Source: Phaeophleospora eucalypticola (Eukaryota; Ascomycota; Dothideomycetes; Mycosphaerellales; Mycosphaerellaceae). Taken from it: a stretch of DNA of 64,000 bases. Where the stretch lies: NCBI GenBank assembly GCA_022814565.1, contig JAKLNG010000009.1, positions 62,001 to 126,000 on the forward strand, read 5' to 3'. The notes under the pieces are model-generated. The model was not told the DNA's origin. It saw only the letters and a list, made by a program, of their open reading frames with translations, and searched no databases. Positions 31,303 to 41,647 of the stretch are shown piece by piece (position 1 is the stretch's first letter; each line of letters opens with the position of its first letter). The translations under genes were made by a program, and so were the position numbers.

Positions 31303-31909
31303 AGCGCTGATACCGAGAATGGTACGTCGCCTCAAGCCCGGCTGCACTTGAAATTGTGAGACTGATTTGGGCTCACCTAACATTTCGTCCGTAGACTCAA
31401 CGAGAGTGTGCTCATGTCGTTTGCTGTAAAGTTCACAGATAAAGAAGCATGACCCAACGACAGATCACGGTCAGAGAGAGGTGCGGCTTGAGGATGTAGT
31501 CGCGCGCTGCTCATTTGGTTGGATGAGCGTGCTAGAGACATGGCCATTCGCGAGATCATCGGCTGCAGCGTTTCAATTCCAATCGTATGTCTCAATTACA
31601 GAAAGATATGTTGATGGAGTTGGACACGTCTGCTATGTGTAGGTGCGGCGATTGGTCACTGCCAAGATCTCCTTCCTAATTAGGCAAGTAAATCCGTCAC
31701 ATGCCAGGCACGGCCAGGGGCGAATTTGGGTCCCAACGCTCCGTCAGCATGCCAGCCCAATCGAATGAAATTACGTACAAGCAATTCCAGGTCGTGCTTG
31801 AGTCCAATAAAAATGCAAAATCAGAGGAGGACAAGCCAGGGCCCTCCCGCAGCCGTTTGCACCAATATATTGGCACGTCTCACAGTCACTGTCAACAAAG
31901 ACAGACAAC
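31303..31909. other. Intergenic 5' of tRNA
   Basis: No protein gene is supported. The tRNA gene follows directly; its A- and B-box are internal. Confidence 0.35.
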
Positions 31910-31993
31910 GCTCCTTTAGCTCAGTGGTAGAGCGTGGGATTGCAGCTCTTGCAATTCATCCTAAGGTCGCTTGTTCGAACCAGGCAGGGAGCT
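31910..31993 (+). tRNA. tRNA-Cys (GCA) with 12-nt intron
   Basis: The cloverleaf folds completely. Acceptor stem GCTCCTT pairs with AGGGAGC (one T-G wobble). The D-arm is GCTC/GAGC with loop AGTGGTA. Anticodon stem TGGGA pairs with TCCTA. T-arm GCTTG/CAGGC encloses TTCGAAC. The anticodon loop reads TT-GCA-G, then a 12-nt insert (ctcttgcaattc) at the canonical position after base 37, then A. Anticodon GCA makes it a cysteine tRNA. A T-rich stretch just downstream (cttttg) may serve as Pol III terminator. The CCA is not encoded, as in all eukaryotes. Confidence 0.9.
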
Positions 31994-32865
31994 TCACGCC
32001 TTCTCTTTTGCTCCGTGACAGTCCTTTTGGTCTTTGTTTTGGCGCGATATCGTGGAAGGGGCCTCAAGCGTTGAGGAGGAAGCGTGAAGCCGAAAAGTCG
32101 TTCACGAAGCCGCGACGCAGCTTTGCAAACCCAGAGCTGATTCAGCGTCCCTTCTTTTGCTACTCTCATGCTTCTTCTGGCCCTTTGCTGATCATTAGGC
32201 CTCCTGGACGGCTGCTTAGAAGAGTTCATAGCAGTAGTCAGAAGAGCCGAACGCTGCTCTCTCTGGCCAGTTGATTAGGCACAGAGCGGCCAGAGCACTG
32301 AAGGAGATGCGTTTCACGATGGTCGGAGGAGCTGGTGCTGCAGAATGCTACACTCAATGGAAGGCCGCGTACATGCACTTTGTAGCAGCTTAGGGGCTGC
32401 CACAACGTACTTGCAATTTTGAATAGACGTCTGACCAACGTCAATGAGCCTCTAGAGGGCATAATCATTTGAATCATGCATGTTGTCGACCTGTAAAATG
32501 TATTGTGGCGGATAGGATCCATCTTCTCCACACGAAAATGGAAAGCACGTGACGCCCCCACTACACTCACATCGCGCCTGCTCCAGAACATGTGCCAGTC
32601 TATCACCAGAACTAACGTTTCTCTCACTTGCTTAACACTTTCTCCTTAGTACCTCTGGCGTACGAGTGATCACTGTATGTGAAACAAGCGAACACGAGCG
32701 CAAGAAGCCGCCTTCGCTTAATAACGACATCCTTCAAAACCTCGGTCGGCCCCAAATCTTCAGCTCCCGCCAGACCTGGACAACACAATCATTCAGCCTT
32801 ACCCATGATCCTGGAGAACTCATCGTGACCTGACGTCAACTCATCGCTCGCTATAATTAACGCCA
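31994..32865. other. Intergenic, nothing recognised
   Basis: This stretch of 872 bp lies between the tRNA and the kinase gene. Only shadow frames occur; the last 200 bases are the probable kinase promoter and 5' leader. Confidence 0.35.
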
Positions 32866-34169
32866 ATGTGGAAGCCGAATCCAGCCCAGCAAGCAGCATC
32901 GACGACCGCTCCGAAACCCAAGGAGCCGACCGATATGGCACAGCAGCAGGCGCAAGTTCAGCCATGCCGATACAAGACGGGCAAGACACTGGGAGCGGGC
33001 TCCTACAGTGTCGTGAAAGAGTGTGTTCACATTGACACTGGCCGATACTATGCCGCAAAGGTTATCAACAAGCGGCTTATGGCTGGCCGAGAGCATATGG
33101 TGCGAAATGAGATTGCGGTGTTGAAGAGGGTGTCCATGGGCCACCAGAACATCTTGACGCTAGTCGACTACTTCGAGACCATGAACAACCGTGAGTGCCC
33201 CAGAGGAGAAGTGATGTCGCTGGCTAACATGTGAAAGTCTATCTCGTTACCGATCTTGCTCTCGGCGGAGAGCTTTTCGATCGCATTTGTCGAAAAGGGT
33301 CTTACTACGAATCTGACGCCGCAGACTTAATACGAGCAACGCTATCAGCAGTTGCGTACCTTCACGACCATGGCATTGTCCACCGAGACTTGAAGCCTGA
33401 GAATCTCCTCTTCCGAACGCCCGAAGACAACGCAGATCTCCTTATCGCCGATTTTGGTCTGTCACGAATTATGGATGAAGAGCAGTTCCACGTTTTGACA
33501 ACGACATGCGGTACGCCAGGCTACATGGCGCCTGAAATCTTCAAGAAGAGCGGGCACGGCAAGCCAGTGGATGTATGGGCGATTGGGGTTATCACATACT
33601 TTTTGCTGTGCGGATACACACCATTCGACAGAGACAGCAACTTGGAAGAGATGCAGGCCATCTTGGTTGCCGATTACAGTTTCACGCCTCTGGAATACTG
33701 GCGCGGCGTCAGCCTTACTGCTCGCCAGTTCATCAAGCGATGCCTTACAATCGATCCTACAAAACGAATGACTGCGCATGAAGCGCTTATGCACGAATGG
33801 ATTGCCGGTCCGGAAAGCGGGCGTGGTGAAGAGGATCTTCTGCCAACAGTCAAGAAGAATTTCAATGCTCGACGAACCTTGCATAAAGCGATCGACACAG
33901 TGCGAGCAATCAACCAGCTGCGAGCTGGCGGTATGGGCATGATGGACGGTGCTGTGTCTGTCAACCCAGACCGCGTCAAGCCAAAGGACGAGGATGTCGA
34001 CATGCGCGATGCTTCCGGCCCTGCTGCTGTTCAGCCAATCGACTCCATGGACCCAAGAAGCAATGGCAAAGGACAGACGCAAGAGCAAATCGATGAGCAG
34101 CAGCGAAGACAGCAGCAGACCATCGCGGGCCTGTGGCAGAGCAAACAGCAAGGCCAGGCTGCGTCATGA
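32866..34169 (+). CDS. Calcium/calmodulin-dependent protein kinase (CMK1-like)
   Basis: Two exons (32866-33190 and 33238-34169), with a 47-nt intron, give 418 aa. The kinase domain is complete: glycine loop GKTLGAGSYSVVKE, catalytic Lys65 (YYAAKVINK), HRDLKPEN with Asp159, DFG at 180, and activation segment TTTCGTPGYMAPE. After the C-lobe, the basic amphipathic segment FNARRTLHKAIDTVRAINQLR is the typical autoinhibitory and calmodulin-binding region of fungal CaMK. The tail is Gln-rich and disordered. It should act in the cytosol in calcium signalling for growth and stress. It is distinguished from Chk/Rck kinases by the post-catalytic segment. Confidence 0.92.
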
Positions 34170-35162
34170 GCAAAATGATGCGAGAGGTATGAAATCACGG
34201 CCGAAAGTCGATACGGACAAGCAGATGATACAGTTTCTTGGTCTGGCATTTCTCTTGCTGATGCGGATACCCATGGAGGAGCGGAGTGCATATGGCTCGG
34301 CGATGCTGCTTGGCAGCGAAGTCTTTCCATGCATGAAGCAGTTGCTCCTTTGCTGACAGTGTCGCTAGTCGTGGTAGATGACGGAGGTGTAATGACATCA
34401 AAGATCAGACACATCGTCTCGATAACTTCTCAAAACGCTACTGACCATCCTTGTCCTTCATTCTTCGGCTAAAGAAGGATTCCAGAACGCTGGCGACTTC
34501 CTGACCGACCGGCTGGTAAGGCCGATGTAAGACATCAATGAACTACCGTTCGCTCGCCGAATCAGACTTGACGTCCGCGGTCTCATGGTCACGAGGCCAT
34601 TAACCAATACCGCCGACGACGCCGAAGACAGGCCGCTTCTAAGGCACGGACTTGAAAAAGACAACGCAATGTGATGTGGAAAAGCTTCCATTTCCAGCCA
34701 AAATGCGCTGCACAAGAGTCTTGACTGTGTCTTCGTATGGTCTTAAGTCGGACCGAATACGTTGCTCCGCATTTTTGACCCCAGCCTTGCTCCAGGTGGG
34801 GAGCTGGGCACTTCCTTTACCTCACCTCGTTGCTTCTCCTACGATTTATCAAGGTCGTCTGTACCAATTTGGCAGATTCTTACCAATCGCCGCCGGCACG
34901 GCACACGGACAAGACTCACGCCCAGACCGTCTACTGCCATGCACTCCACACACATCCAATGGTCCCCAGCAATGGCGCTCGCCCTAGCAGGGGTGACTCG
35001 TGGCAGAGATCTCCTCCGTCGTATTGGCATGGAGTGCTAGAAGTAGTACAAATGGCAGCGACTGGCCTGGGCTTCTTCGCTTCGTTTCTCTTGACACCGC
35101 TGCCTCTTCATCTTCATTGTGCGTGGGCTTTGCTTGAGACGTTTTCGTTTCTTATCAAGAAC
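34170..35162. other. Spacer between kinase and GH32 gene
   Basis: Frames here are open but without protein-like character, including a 111-codon extension upstream of the GH32 start that I do not include. Confidence 0.4.
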
Positions 35163-37127
35163 ATGAAGTCCATTTTTGCTGTGTTGGCCGCTGGATCGTT
35201 GGCCAGTGCGAGGAGCTGGGAGACGAGCGGGAAACGACCTCATCGACCTGGAGTTGGAGGTCGTGGTGCGCCGAACTATGGAAGCGAGGCAAGCTGCTCG
35301 GTCTTGACTGCAGAGTCGATTAGTGCGATGGGAAACAACTCGCTGTTCACTCGATGGAGGCCGCAAAGCCACTTTATTGCTCCTGCTGGATGGATGAATG
35401 ACCCATGCGGAGCGATGTACGATCCCGTTCGAGACGAATACCATTTATCGTACCAGTGGCACCCAAACCACTACAACTGGGGCAATATCAGCTGGGGAAC
35501 GGCGACAAGCAAAGACTTGATTACGTGGACAGACTACGGGAGCTGGGAAGGGACCGACGCTTTGATCTTGGGACCGACTGGCAATGGAAGCTACAACGGC
35601 CTGGGCATCTTTTCGGGAACTGCTCAGCCAGTCAACCTCCAAGGCGAACAAGACGGCACGCTGCTCATCTTCTACACCTCGGTGAGCAAGCTGCCAACTA
35701 GCTGGTCTATTCCTTATCAGCCATATACCGAGACGCAGAGCCTTGCGATTAGCAAGGATGGTGGTGAGACCTGGCAGGAGTATGAGGGCAACCCGATCAT
35801 CGACGCCACTACCGAAACTGCACCAATGAACTGGAACATCACCGGCTTTCGTGATCCTTTCTTCGAACCTTCAACTCTTCTCGATTCTCTGCTTGGTGTG
35901 TCGGAGCCTCACTACTATTCCGTTTTCGGATCTGGAATCAAAGATGTTGGCCCTCGGATGCCCCTCTGGTCTGCCCCCGCCAGCGACTTGACGAACTGGA
36001 CTTTCCTGGGCTCGCTCTGGGAGCCACAAGGCAACACTTCCGTTGGTCCATTCTTGTCGACAGGTAACTATGGCTGGAACTTCGAAGTCTCGGGCTTCTT
36101 CCCTCTACCGGACAGCAAGGGCAATCCGCACTGGTTTGTCAACATGGGAACCGAAGGCGGCAACACTTCGTTTCATACGTCTCTTCAATGGGCGCTGTGG
36201 AATGGTGGCGATGTCACTCGCCGCGACAACGGCAGCGTCGAATTTACTCCTACGCACGGCGGTGGCGCTGATTGGGGAAGCGGATACGCCTTGACCAGCT
36301 TCAACGATACCAAGAACAACCGTCGCGTGCAGTATGCATGGGTGAAGGAAGACTATGTTGGAGATGGAGGTCTCTTCAGCGTGCCGCAGCAAGGTTTTCA
36401 AGGCGCTCTTTCTCTCCCTCGCGAGCTCTTCGTGCACGAAGTCGAGGATGTCGAAGTCACCGCCGAACTTCTGGAATCCAAGTTCGCTAGCATTGAGAAC
36501 TGCACTGCTTACACCATGGGTATTCGGCCTCTTTCCGACGTTGTAGAGGGTCTCCGTAACGGCACAACGTACACCTCTCATGAAGAGAAGACCTACTCCT
36601 CCTCAGCCATCCTCGCCGACTCCGCCTCCGCGCACACAGAACTCAAAGCAACCTTCTCCCCCTCCAACACCACCGCCGCCGGTCTCCGCATCCTCGCCTC
36701 CCCCGACGGCACAGAATATTCCACAATCACCTACCAACCTTCCAACCACACCCTCCTCGTCGACCGCTCGCACTCCAGTGTCGTCGAAGGCTTCAACAAC
36801 GCCACCATCACCGGCTACTTCTATCCCTACACCATCGCCGGCGCGCTCGAAGATATCACCATGCACGTCTTCATCGACGGCTCCGTGGTGGAAATCTACG
36901 TCAACGAGCGGTTTGCGTTGTCGGCGCGCGTGTACCCGGGCAATGAGTGTAGTACGGGATACGGGGTGTACGTGGAAGAGGGAGGGGACGAGGTGGTATT
37001 TAAGAGTGTGGAGGCTTGGGTTGGGACGAAGAATGTGTGGCCGGAGCGGCCGGCGAATAGTAGTTCGGAGTTGGTGTTTGATTCGCTGGAGGAGACGAAT
37101 GATTACACTTGGTGGACGGGGAACTAG
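35163..37127 (+). CDS. Glycoside hydrolase family 32 (invertase/inulinase/fructosyltransferase-like), secreted
   Basis: The ATG at 35163 gives 654 codons in one exon, with a signal peptide (MKSIFAVLAAGSLASA). The catalytic triad of GH32 is visible: nucleophile Asp80 in APAGWMNDPCG, stabiliser Asp231 in GFRDPF, and acid/base Glu308 in WNFEVSGFF. The C-terminal beta-sandwich ends with FIDGSVVEIYVNERFALSARVYP, typical of the family. Many N-x-S/T sites are seen, so it is probably glycosylated. Substrate cannot be fixed: the NDPCG motif and the length fit the fungal group with intracellular-like and fructosyltransferase members rather than classic yeast SUC2. It uses sucrose or fructans outside the cell. 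Confidence 0.9.
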   Translation: MKSIFAVLAAGSLASARSWETSGKRPHRPGVGGRGAPNYGSEASCSVLTAESISAMGNNSLFTRWRPQSHFIAPAGWMNDPCGAMYDPVRDEYHLSYQWHPNHYNWGNISWGTATSKDLITWTDYGSWEGTDALILGPTGNGSYNGLGIFSGTAQPVNLQGEQDGTLLIFYTSVSKLPTSWSIPYQPYTETQSLAISKDGGETWQEYEGNPIIDATTETAPMNWNITGFRDPFFEPSTLLDSLLGVSEPHYYSVFGSGIKDVGPRMPLWSAPASDLTNWTFLGSLWEPQGNTSVGPFLSTGNYGWNFEVSGFFPLPDSKGNPHWFVNMGTEGGNTSFHTSLQWALWNGGDVTRRDNGSVEFTPTHGGGADWGSGYALTSFNDTKNNRRVQYAWVKEDYVGDGGLFSVPQQGFQGALSLPRELFVHEVEDVEVTAELLESKFASIENCTAYTMGIRPLSDVVEGLRNGTTYTSHEEKTYSSSAILADSASAHTELKATFSPSNTTAAGLRILASPDGTEYSTITYQPSNHTLLVDRSHSSVVEGFNNATITGYFYPYTIAGALEDITMHVFIDGSVVEIYVNERFALSARVYPGNECSTGYGVYVEEGGDEVVFKSVEAWVGTKNVWPERPANSSSELVFDSLEETNDYTWWTGN

Positions 37128-37277
37128 AGAATAGATGATAGAAGAGATCGTTGATTTTGAAACATCAAAAATGTCTTCGTATTCCAGCTTCCAATCTGTG
37201 CATTCTTACATCGCAGTCTCGCTGTACATTTTGTCGGGTATCTCAATCTGTTGTCCTTCTCTTCTCTCGTAAGTATT

Positions 37278-38091
37278 CTAAATCAAGGGCTTCTTGGAGA
37301 GCCTCAGCAAGACGTTGATCACACTGGCCGTTGCGACCACGTGGGAAAGCGTTCGTGGCAAGCCCAGATTGCCGACGTAGCTTGGGTAGTAACTAATCAA
37401 CACATCAGCATCATTCTTCACCTTCACAGATCCGAAGCTTTTTCATGACTTACACCATCGTCTTCGCAATCACATGCAATCCCAACAAGTTGATCACGCT
37501 CTGATCTCCAGGAGCAATCGCCTGCGCCAACGCAGCACTCACCGCCCAACCGGGGAACATTTCCATCAAGTTCTGATGCGCACTGTACAGCCGCAACGGC
37601 AAGCCCCTCAGACTGCTCAACTGAGCACGCGGGTGGTTGTTGTCTCTTCCGCCCTTGGTGCCTGCTTCGGCACCCGCAGCGCTGCCAGCGCCAGAAAAGG
37701 CGTAGGTCACGGTCACGTACAGCGCTCCCAGGGCGGCGATCTTGCCTGTTTGTGGGACGGTGGAGGTCGAGCCGGCGGTAGAGATGTAGCCGATGCTGCT
37801 GACGACGCCGTTGACGGCTTTCTCGAGTAGGCCGTTCGGGGTTGCGAGCCAGGAGGTTACGGGGACGAAGGCAAGGAAGAGGCCACCGAAGGCGAACATG
37901 GAGAGGCCTTTGGGGTTGACGCTGTGGAAAGAAAGATGTGAGTCTTGAGGACGCTTTGGTAGAGTTGTTCAAGGGACGTACACGCCATCTTCTTCGAGCT
38001 TCTTGAGCATGGTGTCCTTGCCATCTTCTGCTGCGGCCTTGGCCTGCTCGGCCTTTTCTCTAGCTGCTGCGCCTGCGTCGCTTTGAGACAT
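37278..38091 (-). CDS. MAPEG-family membrane protein
   Basis: Three exons (38091-37982, 37921-37454, 37392-37278), introns 60-61 nt, give 230 aa. The N-terminal 40 residues are a charged helix (Ala/Lys/Glu-rich). Four hydrophobic segments follow, starting at GLSMFAFGGLFLAFVPVTSW. The MAPEG pattern (RAQLSSLRGLPLRLYSAHQNLMEMFPGWAVSAALA) lies before the third span, and the last exon ends YYPSYVGNLGLPRTLSHVVATASVINVLLR. MAPEG proteins are microsomal glutathione-dependent transferases and peroxidases; many fungal members are of unknown substrate. The gene is convergent with GH32 (150 bp). Confidence 0.78.
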
Positions 38092-39060
38092 GTTGTGATC
38101 TTCCAAAAGAATATATGAGATAGCACCACAGGATCAAGAAAGTAAACACGAGAGAGGCAGCCTACCTTGATATAGCTCCCCTCGGCTAAGTGGCCGGCCA
38201 TTGGCAAAACAAGAACCGTTTCCACCCCCCGCTCTCACGTCACAAAGTCAAAGGAAAGCAGGCAGCGTTGCGCAGCGCCATCAGCAGCAGTACTTGCCTA
38301 TTTGGAAGACGGTTCGGAGGGGTGGAAGCTCGCAGGACTCCAAGCAGACGGGCACGTGTGGTGGTGAGGTGCTGGATCGGCACTGCAGTCGATCGGTGAC
38401 GCTTTACCGTGCGTCTGCTAGTGCGGGCCGTGAGCTTGTTATTTGTGATAGCATTGGATTGTGGTCGTGAAGGAATATGGTGCATGTGAATGATGATAGG
38501 TGCCTTTTGCTGCAATAATGCGCAGAAGGTCAGTGCTCCGTTGCGTGTCGGAAGATGCAGGATAGACTCTTCGACCCTGGTGGCGCAGAGGCCTGGTCAA
38601 AGAGACGTATGTCCAGGTACAACATCAGGTTGATATTGGGAACACATGGATCGTGCACTGATATTAGATCGTGATCACAGTCTCGTGAGAGACATCTCGG
38701 AAGAACACATGTTTTCCAATCTGCTGGAACTCGTCGGCGTGTAGAAGTCATTGTTCTGCCGGGGAATCTTCGTTGACTATGATAGACCTTGTCGCTCTTT
38801 GATGGTAGAGTACGAAGAGCAATATTCAACATGTGTCCATATCAATTGAAAGTTGAGGTCTCCAGTAGGTGAAGTGTCGAAGAAAGAAAGTCGAGTCACT
38901 CCCTGTCACTCCATCGCAGTTGCCGAGCGGGAGCTTGGACCCTCCTCGGCAAGCAGCAACCGACTGCAGCAACCAACAACCACCTCACAACTCATATCCT
39001 CCCTCACCAAACGCACCACATCCCACGCCACAACCCCCGATAACAACGACTTCCTCGAAC
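38092..39060. other. Spacer between divergent MAPEG and mitochondrial-protein genes
   Basis: The stretch of 969 bp is without a supported gene. The part from about 38960 is C/A-rich and is the probable 5' leader of the gene at 39061. Confidence 0.35.
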
Positions 39061-39544
39061 ATGGCCTCCCGTCTCCGCCCGTTCGCCCTGCGGCACCTCT
39101 CACAACCCATGACCACCACCCCCTTCCTCGCCCGCCGAAGTTTCCAAACAACCCGACCCCAGCTCGCAGACGCCGTCACCTCGCCCAAGAAACCAATCGG
39201 CGCGTTTAGAGGCTCGTACGTGTCATCCGCATACACCTGAGCTCGCACAGAACATCGAGGAGGCAGGGAAGATACTGATACGTTGGAACATACAGGTTAT
39301 TCGGCTTCCTCCTCGGCACGGTGCTGGCAGGCGGCAGTCTGTACTACTACGTCGTAGACCAGTACAAAGTTGCGAATGAGCTTTTGGTGGAGGATATCTA
39401 CGTACGTATCCAACCAGCGGAGACAAGAGACTGGGGTCGGAGGTGCTGACGTATCGTGATTGGGAATAGGCGCTTCAGTCGGCTGTGCAGAGGTTGGAGG
39501 GATATGTGAAGGGACTGGAGGAGGAGGTGAAGACCAAGAGATGA
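39061..39544 (+). CDS. Small mitochondrial inner-membrane protein (predicted)
   Basis: Three exons (39061-39215, 39296-39401, 39470-39544) give 111 aa. The N-terminus is a mitochondrial targeting sequence: basic, Ser/Thr-rich, without acidic residues (MASRLRPFALRHLSQP, then FLARRSFQTTRP, a likely cleavage region). A single membrane span follows (LFGFLLGTVLAGGSLYYYVV), then a short coiled coil (ALQSAVQRLEGYVKGLEEEV). This layout occurs in small inner-membrane assembly or scaffold proteins. I do not recognise a specific family. Confidence 0.75.
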
Positions 39545-39977
39545 ACGAAGTCACAAAGGTGAAGGAGATGAAGGTTTGAGGAACGTTTAGATGCCTGAGA
39601 AAACGTGCTTTGCATTGCATTGCATACAGCAGGATGGAAAGATGAATGGAAGGGAAAGGCGGCTCTCCTACTCCTACTGATACTGATACTGATACTGCTA
39701 CGGTCAGAGGTTTCTTCCTGTACACCTGCTACCATGATACTATATACCCCCTCGAAAAGTCGCGCTGCTATCTGCCGATTCATTCGCGCTCGTCCAAGTC
39801 CGGCTACGCACGTTGTTCGTCATACACACATGCGCCCTGCTAAATCAACAACAGCATATTCGAAGCTATGCAAGAAGTGTATCCAACCCATACTCTATGC
39901 ACCAAGAACGCCGGACACGTGCTCGCACTGAAACAGCCTCTCTCATCAACGGAGAACGCCAGAAGAAAGCAAGATCT
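39545..39977. other. Convergent spacer with (GATACT)3
   Basis: The only notable item is three copies of GATACT near 39680-39700. The rest is the two 3' flanks. Confidence 0.4.
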
Positions 39978-41055
39978 CTAATTCGACACAGTCTGCTTCG
40001 CCTTGTCTATCCTCTCCGCGGCAATCTTGGCCAGCTTATCGAGCTGCTCCTGTCGCATCTTGCGGACGGCGCGGAACAGTAGCACAAAGAGCAACTCCAC
40101 GCGCTCCTTGGTCATCATCAGGATTCCCTGCACGAGGAAGCCCTTGAGCAGCTGTGGGCCGATTCCCTTGTACAAGCCCAGGAAGCCGTCGCGCTCGATG
40201 ACGAATTGCATGACTTCGATGAAGGATTTGAAGGGCTTGCCGTTGCGTTGCGGTGGGGGTTTGCCTTGCAGGCCGACTTTGGCGACGATCAAGGGCTGGG
40301 TTGCGATGGTGGCTAGCATTTTGGAGAGGGCCCCGAGGACTTTAATTTCACGTTAGTTGCTTAATTTGAGAGGGGGAATTGGGGGAAAGGAGCTCACGGA
40401 AAGATTCGTGCGCTGCGAGAGCGACCTTGCCCGGAAACAAGAGAGATCGTAGTCGCTCGTAAGCACCATATGTGATTGAGGGGTTCACGACCAGCACCAT
40501 ACTGGCCTTGATACCCCTCCACAGCCCCGAGACACCGTCTGGTCCGTCAACAATCTCCTTACCGGTCGCAAAGATATTCTTCCTCTCGTTTTTACTTTGG
40601 GTCTGCTGTCTTGTTGTGACGACCGAGATCGGAATCGTGAAGATCTGTGCAAGCGCACCGGCCAAAGCACCCAGCGAAAGCTCCACCGCCGTCGAAGCGG
40701 GTGCATCACTCTTCGCTATCCTCTTGTGGTATTGGGACCTGATGAAGCCATACCAGTAAAAGTAGGCAAAGTTCGTGCTTACGACACCAATCAGGTTGCC
40801 CGTGATGCCCTGGAAAAGACCCTGCAGACCCTCCTCTTGCATGATGTGCTGAATGGCGTGCAGGGTGCCGTCGTAGTGGACCTCGCCATGGCTGTCGACG
40901 TAGGTGTCCTTTTCGTTGCGCTTGACTTGGACTTGCAGCTTCGTCTTGACAATGTCAAGCGGGTAGACGATTGCGTTGGCGACGAGAGCTCCCGCGGAGC
41001 CAGCGAGGGCCACGCCCCATGGTGGGAGCTCCTGCTTCGAGGGTGCCGGCGCCAT
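39978..41055 (-). CDS. ANT1: Peroxisomal adenine nucleotide carrier (ANT1/PMP47-like)
   Basis: Two exons (41055-40398 and 40339-39978), with a 58-nt intron, give 339 aa. Three mitochondrial-carrier repeats are present, with signatures YPLDIVKTKLQ, IPISVVTTRQQ and QPLIVAKVGLQ. The degenerate second and third signatures, without the P-x-D/E charge, are typical of peroxisomal carriers of the PMP34/PMP47/Ant1 group. These import ATP for fatty-acid activation in exchange for AMP. The C-terminus is a charged helix (EQLDKLAKIAAERIDKAKQ). It is divergent from PalB. Confidence 0.85.
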
Positions 41056-41647
41056 TTCTGTGATTTACGACTTCTTCTTGCTGGCCTGACTACTGCTCTT
41101 GAAGGATATCGAATCGTATCACCTCGCAAGGCGGTATCTCGGACGAAGGACTGGCGTAGGCCGAGGTTTGGCGGTCGGCGACAATGGTCGACGGGAGGAT
41201 TAGAGAAGAATGTGCGTCTTCATAGGAGAGGGCAGTGGTAGGTAGGAGAGGTGACAGGGAAGAGAGAAAGTGAAGTCGAGGAAGAAGCACCCGGATTCCT
41301 GCGATGCACCCAACTATCATGCTACTACCATAGCGACTATCTTTGCCGAAGGACATGATGCTGCTCTCACACATGGGCCGAGGTCTTCCAAAAGCGAATA
41401 AAGCCCGACTACCCGGTCCGACGCACAGACCCTCATCCTCGGAGCAACCCGCGACGATGGGCTAAGCACGTGAAATGCAGCCGACCTCACCCACTCCACC
41501 TCCCATTTCCGCCTTCCCCGGCCTATTCCCTGCGCGCTCGACTCGGATATATCTCGTTCACGGTCCGCATCCGGCCAGTACATCTGCTGATGTTGCGGGA
41601 GGCTCTGCGGAGGGAGAGAGGGAGAGTGGAAGTGGGACAGCAACACG
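41056..41647. promoter_or_regulatory. Divergent promoter region ANT1/PALB
   Basis: 592 bp between the two start codons. I looked for the PacC core GCCARG and found no clear copy on either strand by eye. Confidence 0.4.

Noticed and set aside
33462..34151. 229-codon frame opposite the CaM kinase
   Set aside because: Shadow of the kinase exon.
34830..35162. Longer N-terminal extension of the GH32 frame
   Set aside because: The upstream part has no protein-like character, while the ATG at 35163 begins a clean signal peptide.
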